Source: Apostichopus japonicus (taxonomy: Eukaryota; Echinodermata; Holothuroidea; Aspidochirotida; Stichopodidae). From it: a stretch of 64,000 nucleotides of DNA. The stretch covers positions 17,366,269 through 17,430,268 of the forward strand of contig NC_092572.1 in the NCBI RefSeq assembly GCF_037975245.1, given 5' to 3'. Below are positions 23,201 through 35,990 of the stretch, piece by piece. Made by a program: the position numbers and the translations under genes. The notes below the pieces were generated by a model. That model was given only the letters and a program-made list of their open reading frames with translations. It was not told the origin of the DNA and searched no databases. The first letter of the stretch is position 1, and each line of letters starts with the position of its first letter.

Positions 23201-26200
23201 CCGGGTGATGACGTCTTTTGCCGATCTTTTACAGCAAGTGCCTACACGGGGAGCTGTAAGTATTAGTTAATCCACCTAATATCTCAGTCCATACAGTGGC
23301 GGGATGGCTCGGCGCACTGTACGAGCTCATGATCGAGACTCTCTTTTGCATCCCTGGTTCGAACCCCGGGTGATGACGCCTTTTGCCGATCTTTTACAGC
23401 AAGTGCCTACACGGGGAGCTGTAAGTATTAGTTAATCCACCTAATATCTCAGTCCATACAGTGGCGGGATGGCTCGGCGCACTGTACGAGCTCATGATCG
23501 AGACTCTCTTTTGCATCCCTGGTTCGAACCCCGGGTGATGACGTCTTTTGCCGATCTTTTACAGCAAGTGCCTACACGGGGAGCTGTAAGTATTAGTTAA
23601 TCCACCTAATATCTCAGTCCATACAGTGGCGGGATGGCTCGGCGCACTGTACGAGCTCATGATCGAGACTCTCTTTTGCATCCCTGGTTCGAACCCCGGG
23701 TGATGACGTCTTTTGCCGATCTTTTACAGCAAGTGCCTACACGGGGAGCTGTAAGTATTAGTTAATCCACCTAATATCTCAGTCCATACAGTGGCGGGAT
23801 GGCTCGGCGCACTGTACGAGCTCATGATCGAGACTCTCTTTTGCATCCCTGGTTCGAACCCCGGGTGATGACGTCTTTTGCCGATCTTTTACAGCAAGTG
23901 CCTACACGGGGAGCTGTAAGTATTAGTTAATCCACCTAATATCTCAGTCCATACAGTGGCGGGATGGCTCGGCGCACTGTACGAGCTCATGATCGAGACT
24001 CTCTTTTGCATCCCTGGTTCGAACCCCGGGTGATGACGTCTTTTGCCGATCTTTTACAGCAAGTGCCTACACGGGGAGCTGTAAGTATTAGTTAATCCAC
24101 CTAATATCTCAGTCCATACAGTGGCGGGATGGCTCGGCGCACTGTACGAGCTCATGATCGAGACTCTCTTTTGCATCCCTGGTTCGAACCCCGGGTGATG
24201 ACGTCTTTTGCCGATCTTTTACAGCAAGTGCCTACACGGGGAGCTGTAAGTATTAGTTAATCCACCTAATATCTCAGTCCATACAGTGGCGGGATGGCTC
24301 GGCGCACTGTACGAGCTCATGATCGAGACTCTCTTTTGCATCCCTGGTTCGAACCCCGGGTGATGACGTCTTTTGCCGATCTTTTACAGCAAGTGCCTAC
24401 ACGGGGAGCTGTAAGTATTAGTTAATCCACCTAATATCTCAGTCCATACAGTGGCGGGATGGCTCGGCGCACTGTACGAGCTCATGATCGAGACTCTCTT
24501 TTGCATCCCTGGTTCGAACCCCGGGTGATGACGCCTTTTGCCGATCTTTTACAGCAAGTGCCTACACGGGGAGCTGTAAGTATTAGTTAATCCACCTAAT
24601 ATCTCAGTCCATACAGTGGCGGGATGGCTCGGCGCACTGTACGAGCTCATGATCGAGACTCTCTTTTGCATCCCTGGTTCGAACCCCGGGTGATGACGTC
24701 TTTTGCCGATCTTTTACAGCAAGTGCCTACACGGGGAGCTGTAAGTATTAGTTAATCCACCTAATATCTCAGTCCATACAGTGGCGGGATGGCTCGGCGC
24801 ACTGTACGAGCTCATGATCGAGACTCTCTTTTGCATCCCTGGTTCGAACCCCGGGTGATGACGTCTTTTGCCGATCTTTTACAGCAAGTGCCTACACGGG
24901 GAGCTGTAAGTATTAGTTAATCCACCTAATATCTCAGTCCATACAGTGGCGGGATGGCTCGGCGCACTGTACGAGCTCATGATCGAGACTCTCTTTTGCA
25001 TCCCTGGTTCGAACCCCGGGTGATGACGTCTTTTGCCGATCTTTTACAGCAAGTGCCTACACGGGGAGCTGTAAGTATTAGTTAATCCACCTAATATCTC
25101 AGTCCATACAGTGGCGGGATGGCTCGGCGCACTGTACGAGCTCATGATCGAGACTCTCTTTTGCATCCCTGGTTCGAACCCCGGGTGATGACGTCTTTTG
25201 CCGATCTTTTACAGCAAGTGCCTACACGGGGAGCTGTAAGTATTAGTTAATCCACCTAATATCTCAGTCCATACAGTGGCGGGATGGCTCGGCGCACTGT
25301 ACGAGCTCATGATCGAGACTCTCTTTTGCATCCCTGGTTCGAACCCCGGGTGATGACGTCTTTTGCCGATCTTTTACAGCAAGTGCCTACACGGGGAGCT
25401 GTAAGTATTAGTTAATCCACCTAATATCTCAGTCCATACAGTGGCGGGATGGCTCGGCGCACTGTACGAGCTCATGATCGAGACTCTCTTTTGCATCCCT
25501 GGTTCGAACCCCGGGTGATGACGCCTTTTGCCGATCTTTTACAGCAAGTGCCTACACGGGGAGCTGTAAGTATTAGTTAATCCACCTAATATCTCAGTCC
25601 ATACAGTGGCGGGATGGCTCGGCGCACTGTACGAGCTCATGATCGAGACTCTCTTTTGCATCCCTGGTTCGAACCCCGGGTGATGACGCCTTTTGCCGAT
25701 CTTTTACAGCAAGTGCCTACACGGGGAGCTGTAAGTATTAGTTAATCCACCTAATATCTCAGTCCATACAGTGGCGGGATGGCTCGGCGCACTGTACGAG
25801 CTCATGATCGAGACTCTCTTTTGCATCCCTGGTTCGAACCCCGGGTGATGACGCCTTTTGCCGATCTTTTACAGCAAGTGCCTACACGGGGAGCTGTAAG
25901 TATTAGTTAATCCACCTAATATCTCAGTCCATACAGTGGCGGGATGGCTCGGCGCACTGTACGAGCTCATGATCGAGACTCTCTTTTGCATCCCTGGTTC
26001 GAACCCCGGGTGATGACGCCTTTTGCCGATCTTTTACAGCAAGTGCCTACACGGGGAGCTGTAAGTATTAGTTAATCCACCTAATATCTCAGTCCATACA
26101 GTGGCGGGATGGCTCGGCGCACTGTACGAGCTCATGATCGAGACTCTCTTTTGCATCCCTGGTTCGAACCCCGGGTGATGACGTCTTTTGCCGATCTTTT

Positions 26201-29200
26201 ACAGCAAGTGCCTACACGGGGAGCTGTAAGTATTAGTTAATCCACCTAATATCTCAGTCCATACAGTGGCGGGATGGCTCGGCGCACTGTACGAGCTCAT
26301 GATCGAGACTCTCTTTTGCATCCCTGGTTCGAACCCCGGGTGATGACGTCTTTTGCCGATCTTTTACAGCAAGTGCCTACACGGGGAGCTGTAAGTATTA
26401 GTTAATCCACCTAATATCTCAGTCCATACAGTGGCGGGATGGCTCGGCGCACTGTACGAGCTCATGATCGAGACTCTCTTTTGCATCCCTGGTTCGAACC
26501 CCGGGTGATGACGTCTTTTGCCGATCTTTTACAGCAAGTGCCTACACGGGGAGCTGTAAGTATTAGTTAATCCACCTAATATCTCAGTCCATACAGTGGC
26601 GGGATGGCTCGGCGCACTGTACGAGCTCATGATCGAGACTCTCTTTTGCATCCCTGGTTCGAACCCCGGGTGATGACGCCTTTTGCCGATCTTTTACAGC
26701 AAGTGCCTACACGGGGAGCTGTAAGTATTAGTTAATCCACCTAATATCTCAGTCCATACAGTGGCGGGATGGCTCGGCGCACTGTACGAGCTCATGATCG
26801 AGACTCTCTTTTGCATCCCTGGTTCGAACCCCGGGTGATGACGCCTTTTGCCGATCTTTTACAGCAAGTGCCTACACGGGGAGCTGTAAGTATTAGTTAA
26901 TCCACCTAATATCTCAGTCCATACAGTGGCGGGATGGCTCGGCGCACTGTACGAGCTCATGATCGAGACTCTCTTTTGCATCCCTGGTTCGAACCCCGGG
27001 TGATGACGCCTTTTGCCGATCTTTTACAGCAAGTGCCTACACGGGGAGCTGTAAGTATTAGTTAATCCACCTAATATCTCAGTCCATACAGTGGCGGGAT
27101 GGCTCGGCGCACTGTACGAGCTCATGATCGAGACTCTCTTTTGCATCCCTGGTTCGAACCCCGGGTGATGACGCCTTTTGCCGATCTTTTACAGCAAGTG
27201 CCTACACGGGGAGCTGTAAGTATTAGTTAATCCACCTAATATCTCAGTCCATACAGTGGCGGGATGGCTCGGCGCACTGTACGAGCTCATGATCGAGACT
27301 CTCTTTTGCATCCCTGGTTCGAACCCCGGGTGATGACGCCTTTTGCCGATCTTTTACAGCAAGTGCCTACACGGGGAGCTGTAAGTATTAGTTAATCCAC
27401 CTAATATCTCAGTCCATACAGTGGCGGGATGGCTCGGCGCACTGTACGAGCTCATGATCGAGACTCTCTTTTGCATCCCTGGTTCGAACCCCGGGTGATG
27501 ACGCCTTTTGCCGATCTTTTACAGCAAGTGCCTACACGGGGAGCTGTAAGTATTAGTTAATCCACCTAATATCTCAGTCCATACAGTGGCGGGATGGCTC
27601 GGCGCACTGTACGAGCTCATGATCGAGACTCTCTTTTGCATCCCTGGTTCGAACCCCGGGTGATGACGTCTTTTGCCGATCTTTTACAGCAAGTGCCTAC
27701 ACGGGGAGCTGTAAGTATTAGTTAATCCACCTAATATCTCAGTCCATACAGTGGCGGGATGGCTCGGCGCACTGTACGAGCTCATGATCGAGACTCTCTT
27801 TTGCATCCCTGGTTCGAACCCCGGGTGATGACGTCTTTTGCCGATCTTTTACAGCAAGTGCCTACACGGGGAGCTGTAAGTATTAGTTAATCCACCTAAT
27901 ATCTCAGTCCATACAGTGGCGGGATGGCTCGGCGCACTGTACGAGCTCATGATCGAGACTCTCTTTTGCATCCCTGGTTCGAACCCCGGGTGATGACGTC
28001 TTTTGCCGATCTTTTACAGCAAGTGCCTACACGGGGAGCTGTAAGTATTAGTTAATCCACCTAATATCTCAGTCCATACAGTGGCGGGATGGCTCGGCGC
28101 ACTGTACGAGCTCATGATCGAGACTCTCTTTTGCATCCCTGGTTCGAACCCCGGGTGATGACGTCTTTTGCCGATCTTTTACAGCAAGTGCCTACACGGG
28201 GAGCTGTAAGTATTAGTTAATCCACCTAATATCTCAGTCCATACAGTGGCGGGATGGCTCGGCGCACTGTACGAGCTCATGATCGAGACTCTCTTTTGCA
28301 TCCCTGGTTCGAACCCCGGGTGATGACGTCTTTTGCCGATCTTTTACAGCAAGTGCCTACACGGGGAGCTGTAAGTATTAGTTAATCCACCTAATATCTC
28401 AGTCCATACAGTGGCGGGATGGCTCGGCGCACTGTACGAGCTCATGATCGAGACTCTCTTTTGCATCCCTGGTTCGAACCCCGGGTGATGACGTCTTTTG
28501 CCGATCTTTTACAGCAAGTGCCTACACGGGGAGCTGTAAGTATTAGTTAATCCACCTAATATCTCAGTCCATACAGTGGCGGGATGGCTCGGCGCACTGT
28601 ACGAGCTCATGATCGAGACTCTCTTTTGCATCCCTGGTTCGAACCCCGGGTGATGACGTCTTTTGCCGATCTTTTACAGCAAGTGCCTACACGGGGAGCT
28701 GTAAGTATTAGTTAATCCACCTAATATCTCAGTCCATACAGTGGCGGGATGGCTCGGCGCACTGTACGAGCTCATGATCGAGACTCTCTTTTGCATCCCT
28801 GGTTCGAACCCCGGGTGATGACGCCTTTTGCCGATCTTTTACAGCAAGTGCCTACACGGGGAGCTGTAAGTATTAGTTAATCCACCTAATATCTCAGTCC
28901 ATACAGTGGCGGGATGGCTCGGCGCACTGTACGAGCTCATGATCGAGACTCTCTTTTGCATCCCTGGTTCGAACCCCGGGTGATGACGTCTTTTGCCGAT
29001 CTTTTACAGCAAGTGCCTACACGGGGAGCTGTAAGTATTAGTTAATCCACCTAATATCTCAGTCCATACAGTGGCGGGATGGCTCGGCGCACTGTACGAG
29101 CTCATGATCGAGACTCTCTTTTGCATCCCTGGTTCGAACCCCGGGTGATGACGTCTTTTGCCGATCTTTTACAGCAAGTGCCTACACGGGGAGCTGTAAG

Positions 29201-32200
29201 TATTAGTTAATCCACCTAATATCTCAGTCCATACAGTGGCGGGATGGCTCGGCGCACTGTACGAGCTCATGATCGAGACTCTCTTTTGCATCCCTGGTTC
29301 GAACCCCGGGTGATGACGTCTTTTGCCGATCTTTTACAGCAAGTGCCTACACGGGGAGCTGTAAGTATTAGTTAATCCACCTAATATCTCAGTCCATACA
29401 GTGGCGGGATGGCTCGGCGCACTGTACGAGCTCATGATCGAGACTCTCTTTTGCATCCCTGGTTCGAACCCCGGGTGATGACGTCTTTTGCCGATCTTTT
29501 ACAGCAAGTGCCTACACGGGGAGCTGTAAGTATTAGTTAATCCACCTAATATCTCAGTCCATACAGTGGCGGGATGGCTCGGCGCACTGTACGAGCTCAT
29601 GATCGAGACTCTCTTTTGCATCCCTGGTTCGAACCCCGGGTGATGACGTCTTTTGCCGATCTTTTACAGCAAGTGCCTACACGGGGAGCTGTAAGTATTA
29701 GTTAATCCACCTAATATCTCAGTCCATACAGTGGCGGGATGGCTCGGCGCACTGTACGAGCTCATGATCGAGACTCTCTTTTGCATCCCTGGTTCGAACC
29801 CCGGGTGATGACGCCTTTTGCCGATCTTTTACAGCAAGTGCCTACACGGGGAGCTGTAAGTATTAGTTAATCCACCTAATATCTCAGTCCATACAGTGGC
29901 GGGATGGCTCGGCGCACTGTACGAGCTCATGATCGAGACTCTCTTTTGCATCCCTGGTTCGAACCCCGGGTGATGACGTCTTTTGCCGATCTTTTACAGC
30001 AAGTGCCTACACGGGGAGCTGTAAGTATTAGTTAATCCACCTAATATCTCAGTCCATACAGTGGCGGGATGGCTCGGCGCACTGTACGAGCTCATGATCG
30101 AGACTCTCTTTTGCATCCCTGGTTCGAACCCCGGGTGATGACGTCTTTTGCCGATCTTTTACAGCAAGTGCCTACACGGGGAGCTGTAAGTATTAGTTAA
30201 TCCACCTAATATCTCAGTCCATACAGTGGCGGGATGGCTCGGCGCACTGTACGAGCTCATGATCGAGACTCTCTTTTGCATCCCTGGTTCGAACCCCGGG
30301 TGATGACGCCTTTTGCCGATCTTTTACAGCAAGTGCCTACACGGGGAGCTGTAAGTATTAGTTAATCCACCTAATATCTCAGTCCATACAGTGGCGGGAT
30401 GGCTCGGCGCACTGTACGAGCTCATGATCGAGACTCTCTTTTGCATCCCTGGTCCGAACCCCGGGTGATGACGTCTTTTGCCGATCTTTTACAGCAAGTG
30501 CCTACACGGGGAGCTGTAAGTATTAGTTAATCCACCTAATATCTCAGTCCATACAGTGGCGGGATGGCTCGGCGCACTGTACGAGCTCATGATCGAGACT
30601 CTCTTTTGCATCCCTGGTTCGAACCCCGGGTGATGACGCCTTTTGCCGATCTTTTACAGCAAGTGCCTACACGGGGAGCTGTAAGTATTAGTTAATCCAC
30701 CTAATATCTCAGTCCATACAGTGGCGGGATGGCTCGGCGCACTGTACGAGCTCATGATCGAGACTCTCTTTTGCATCCCTGGTTCGAACCCCGGGTGATG
30801 ACGTCTTTTGCCGATCTTTTACAGCAAGTGCCTACACGGGGAGCTGTAAGTATTAGTTAATCCACCTAATATCTCAGTCCATACAGTGGCGGGATGGCTC
30901 GGCGCACTGTACGAGCTCATGATCGAGACTCTCTTTTGCATCCCTGGTTCGAACCCCGGGTGATGACGTCTTTTGCCGATCTTTTACAGCAAGTGCCTAC
31001 ACGGGGAGCTGTAAGTATTAGTTAATCCACCTAATATCTCAGTCCATACAGTGGCGGGATGGCTCGGCGCACTGTACGAGCTCATGATCGAGACTCTCTT
31101 TTGCATCCCTGGTTCGAACCCCGGGTGATGACGTCTTTTGCCGATCTTTTACAGCAAGTGCCTACACGGGGAGCTGTAAGTATTAGTTAATCCACCTAAT
31201 ATCTCAGTCCATACAGTGGCGGGATGGCTCGGCGCACTGTACGAGCTCATGATCGAGACTCTCTTTTGCATCCCTGGTTCGAACCCCGGGTGATGACGTC
31301 TTTTGCCGATCTTTTACAGCAAGTGCCTACACGGGGAGCTGTAAGTATTAGTTAATCCACCTAATATCTCAGTCCATACAGTGGCGGGATGGCTCGGCGC
31401 ACTGTACGAGCTCATGATCGAGACTCTCTTTTGCATCCCTGGTTCGAACCCCGGGTGATGACGTCTTTTGCCGATCTTTTACAGCAAGTGCCTACACGGG
31501 GAGCTGTAAGTATTAGTTAATCCACCTAATATCTCAGTCCATACAGTGGCGGGATGGCTCGGCGCACTGTACGAGCTCATGATCGAGACTCTCTTTTGCA
31601 TCCCTGGTTCGAACCCCGGGTGATGACGCCTTTTGCCGATCTTTTACAGCAAGTGCCTACACGGGGAGCTGTAAGTATTAGTTAATCCACCTAATATCTC
31701 AGTCCATACAGTGGCGGGATGGCTCGGCGCACTGTACGAGCTCATGATCGAGACTCTCTTTTGCATCCCTGGTTCGAACCCCGGGTGATGACGTCTTTTG
31801 CCGATCTTTTACAGCAAGTGCCTACACGGGGAGCTGTAAGTATTAGTTAATCCACCTAATATCTCAGTCCATACAGTGGCGGGATGGCTCGGCGCACTGT
31901 ACGAGCTCATGATCGAGACTCTCTTTTGCATCCCTGGTTCGAACCCCGGGTGATGACGTCTTTTGCCGATCTTTTACAGCAAGTGCCTACACGGGGAGCT
32001 GTAAGTATTAGTTAATCCACCTAATATCTCAGTCCATACAGTGGCGGGATGGCTCGGCGCACTGTACGAGCTCATGATCGAGACTCTCTTTTGCATCCCT
32101 GGTTCGAACCCCGGGTGATGACGTCTTTTGCCGATCTTTTACAGCAAGTGCCTACACGGGGAGCTGTAAGTATTAGTTAATCCACCTAATATCTCAGTCC

Positions 32201-35200
32201 ATACAGTGGCGGGATGGCTCGGCGCACTGTACGAGCTCATGATCGAGACTCTCTTTTGCATCCCTGGTTCGAACCCCGGGTGATGACGTCTTTTGCCGAT
32301 CTTTTACAGCAAGTGCCTACACGGGGAGCTGTAAGTATTAGTTAATCCACCTAATATCTCAGTCCATACAGTGGCGGGATGGCTCGGCGCACTGTACGAG
32401 CTCATGATCGAGACTCTCTTTTGCATCCCTGGTTCGAACCCCGGGTGATGACGTCTTTTGCCGATCTTTTACAGCAAGTGCCTACACGGGGAGCTGTAAG
32501 TATTAGTTAATCCACCTAATATCTCAGTCCATACAGTGGCGGGATGGCTCGGCGCACTGTACGAGCTCATGATCGAGACTCTCTTTTGCATCCCTGGTTC
32601 GAACCCCGGGTGATGACGTCTTTTGCCGATCTTTTACAGCAAGTGCCTACACGGGGAGCTGTAAGTATTAGTTAATCCACCTAATATCTCAGTCCATACA
32701 GTGGCGGGATGGCTCGGCGCACTGTACGAGCTCATGATCGAGACTCTCTTTTGCATCCCTGGTTCGAACCCCGGGTGATGACGTCTTTTGCCGATCTTTT
32801 ACAGCAAGTGCCTACACGGGGAGCTGTAAGTATTAGTTAATCCACCTAATATCTCAGTCCATACAGTGGCGGGATGGCTCGGCGCACTGTACGAGCTCAT
32901 GATCGAGACTCTCTTTTGCATCCCTGGTTCGAACCCCGGGTGATGACGCCTTTTGCCGATCTTTTACAGCAAGTGCCTACACGGGGAGCTGTAAGTATTA
33001 GTTAATCCACCTAATATCTCAGTCCATACAGTGGCGGGATGGCTCGGCGCACTGTACGAGCTCATGATCGAGACTCTCTTTTGCATCCCTGGTTCGAACC
33101 CCGGGTGATGACGTCTTTTGCCGATCTTTTACAGCAAGTGCCTACACGGGGAGCTGTAAGTATTAGTTAATCCACCTAATATCTCAGTCCATACAGTGGC
33201 GGGATGGCTCGGCGCACTGTACGAGCTCATGATCGAGACTCTCTTTTGCATCCCTGGTTCGAACCCCGGGTGATGACGTCTTTTGCCGATCTTTTACAGC
33301 AAGTGCCTACACGGGGAGCTGTAAGTATTAGTTAATCCACCTAATATCTCAGTCCATACAGTGGCGGGATGGCTCGGCGCACTGTACGAGCTCATGATCG
33401 AGACTCTCTTTTGCATCCCTGGTTCGAACCCCGGGTGATGACGTCTTTTGCCGATCTTTTACAGCAAGTGCCTACACGGGGAGCTGTAAGTATTAGTTAA
33501 TCCACCTAATATCTCAGTCCATACAGTGGCGGGATGGCTCGGCGCACTGTACGAGCTCATGATCGAGACTCTCTTTTGCATCCCTGGTTCGAACCCCGGG
33601 TGATGACGTCTTTTGCCGATCTTTTACAGCAAGTGCCTACACGGGGAGCTGTAAGTATTAGTTAATCCACCTAATATCTCAGTCCATACAGTGGCGGGAT
33701 GGCTCGGCGCACTGTACGAGCTCATGATCGAGACTCTCTTTTGCATCCCTGGTTCGAACCCCGGGTGATGACGTCTTTTGCCGATCTTTTACAGCAAGTG
33801 CCTACACGGGGAGCTGTAAGTATTAGTTAATCCACCTAATATCTCAGTCCATACAGTGGCGGGATGGCTCGGCGCACTGTACGAGCTCATGATCGAGACT
33901 CTCTTTTGCATCCCTGGTTCGAACCCCGGGTGATGACGCCTTTTGCCGATCTTTTACAGCAAGTGCCTACACGGGGAGCTGTAAGTATTAGTTAATCCAC
34001 CTAATATCTCAGTCCATACAGTGGCGGGATGGCTCGGCGCACTGTACGAGCTCATGATCGAGACTCTCTTTTGCATCCCTGGTTCGAACCCCGGGTGATG
34101 ACGTCTTTTGCCGATCTTTTACAGCAAGTGCCTACACGGGGAGCTGTAAGTATTAGTTAATCCACCTAATATCTCAGTCCATACAGTGGCGGGATGGCTC
34201 GGCGCACTGTACGAGCTCATGATCGAGACTCTCTTTTGCATCCCTGGTTCGAACCCCGGGTGATGACGTCTTTTGCCGATCTTATACAGCAAGTGCCTAC
34301 ACGGGGAGCTGTAAGTATTAGTTAATCCACCTAATATCTCAGTCCATACAGTGGCGGGATGGCTCGGCGCACTGTACGAGCTCATGATCGAGACTCTCTT
34401 TTGCATCCCTGGTTCGAACCCCGGGTGATGACGTCTTTTGCCGATCTTTTACAGCAAGTGCCTACACGGGGAGCTGTAAGTATTAGTTAATCCACCTAAT
34501 ATCTCAGTCCATACAGTGGCGGGATGGCTCGGCGCACTGTACGAGCTCATGATCGAGACTCTCTTTTGCATCCCTGGTTCGAACCCCGGGTGATGACGTC
34601 TTTTGCCGATCTTTTACAGCAAGTGCCTACACGGGGAGCTGTAAGTATTAGTTAATCCACCTAATATCTCAGTCCATACAGTGGCGGGATGGCTCGGCGC
34701 ACTGTACGAGCTCATGATCGAGACTCTCTTTTGCATCCCTGGTTCGAACCCCGGGTGATGACGTCTTTTGCCGATCTTTTACAGCAAGTGCCTACACGGG
34801 GAGCTGTAAGTATTAGTTAATCCACCTAATATCTCAGTCCATACAGTGGCGGGATGGCTCGGCGCACTGTACGAGCTCATGATCGAGACTCTCTTTTGCA
34901 TCCCTGGTTCGAACCCCGGGTGATGACGCCTTTTGCCGATCTTTTACAGCAAGTGCCTACACGGGGAGCTGTAAGTATTAGTTAATCCACCTAATATCTC
35001 AGTCCATACAGTGGCGGGATGGCTCGGCGCACTGTACGAGCTCATGATCGAGACTCTCTTTTGCATCCCTGGTTCGAACCCCGGGTGATGACGTCTTTTG
35101 CCGATCTTTTACAGCAAGTGCCTACACGGGGAGCTGTAAGTATTAGTTAATCCACCTAATATCTCAGTCCATACAGTGGCGGGATGGCTCGGCGCACTGT

Positions 35201-35990
35201 ACGAGCTCATGATCGAGACTCTCTTTTGCATCCCTGGTTCGAACCCCGGGTGATGACGTCTTTTGCCGATCTTTTACAGCAAGTGCCTACACGGGGAGCT
35301 GTAAGTATTAGTTAATCCACCTAATATCTCAGTCCATACAGTGGCGGGATGGCTCGGCGCACTGTACGAGCTCATGATCGAGACTCTCTTTTGCATCCCT
35401 GGTTCGAACCCCGGGTGATGACGTCTTTTGCCGATCTTTTACAGCAAGTGCCTACACGGGGAGCTGTAAGTATTAGTTAATCCACCTAATATCTCAGTCC
35501 ATACAGTGGCGGGATGGCTCGGCGCACTGTACGAGCTCATGATCGAGACTCTCTTTTGCATCCCTGGTTCGAACCCCGGGTGATGACGTCTTTTGCCGAT
35601 CTTTTACAGCAAGTGCCTACACGGGGAGCTGTAAGTATTAGTTAATCCACCTAATATCTCAGTCCATACAGTGGCGGGATGGCTCGGCGCACTGTACGAG
35701 CTCATGATCGAGACTCTCTTTTGCATCCCTGGTTCGAACCCCGGGTGATGACGTCTTTTGCCGATCTTTTACAGCAAGTGCCTACAAGGGGAGCTGTAAG
35801 TATTAGTTAATCCACCTAATATCTCAGTCCATACAGTGGCGGGATGGCTCGGCGCACTGTACGAGCTCATGATCGAGACTCTCTTTTGCCATCCCTGGTT
35901 CGAACCCCGGGTGATGACGTCTTTTGCCGATCTTTTACAGCAAGTGCCTACACGGGGAGCTGTAAGTATTAGTTAATCCACCTAATATCT
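20226..35990 (+). repeat. 165-bp satellite array, plus orientation, family 1, about 95 units
   Basis: Family-1 units are marked by CCATACAGTGGCGGGATGG, GGCTCGG and GAGCTCATG. The main variation is one T/C site: GACGTC (majority) or GACGCC (for example near 21233, 22553, 24533, 25523, 26675-27503, 28823, 29813). Rare single changes: a lost C near 20563, GGTCCGAACC near 30453, CTTATACAG near 34284, CTACAAGGGG near 35787 and an extra C near 35890. A 95-aa ORF near 34119-34406 exists only because the CTTATACAG change removes a stop. No gene is present. Confidence 0.97.

Noticed and set aside
34119-34406. 95-aa ORF in the satellite
   Set aside because: It exists only because one T-to-A change (CTTATACAG) removes a stop; its protein is a translation of satellite sequence.
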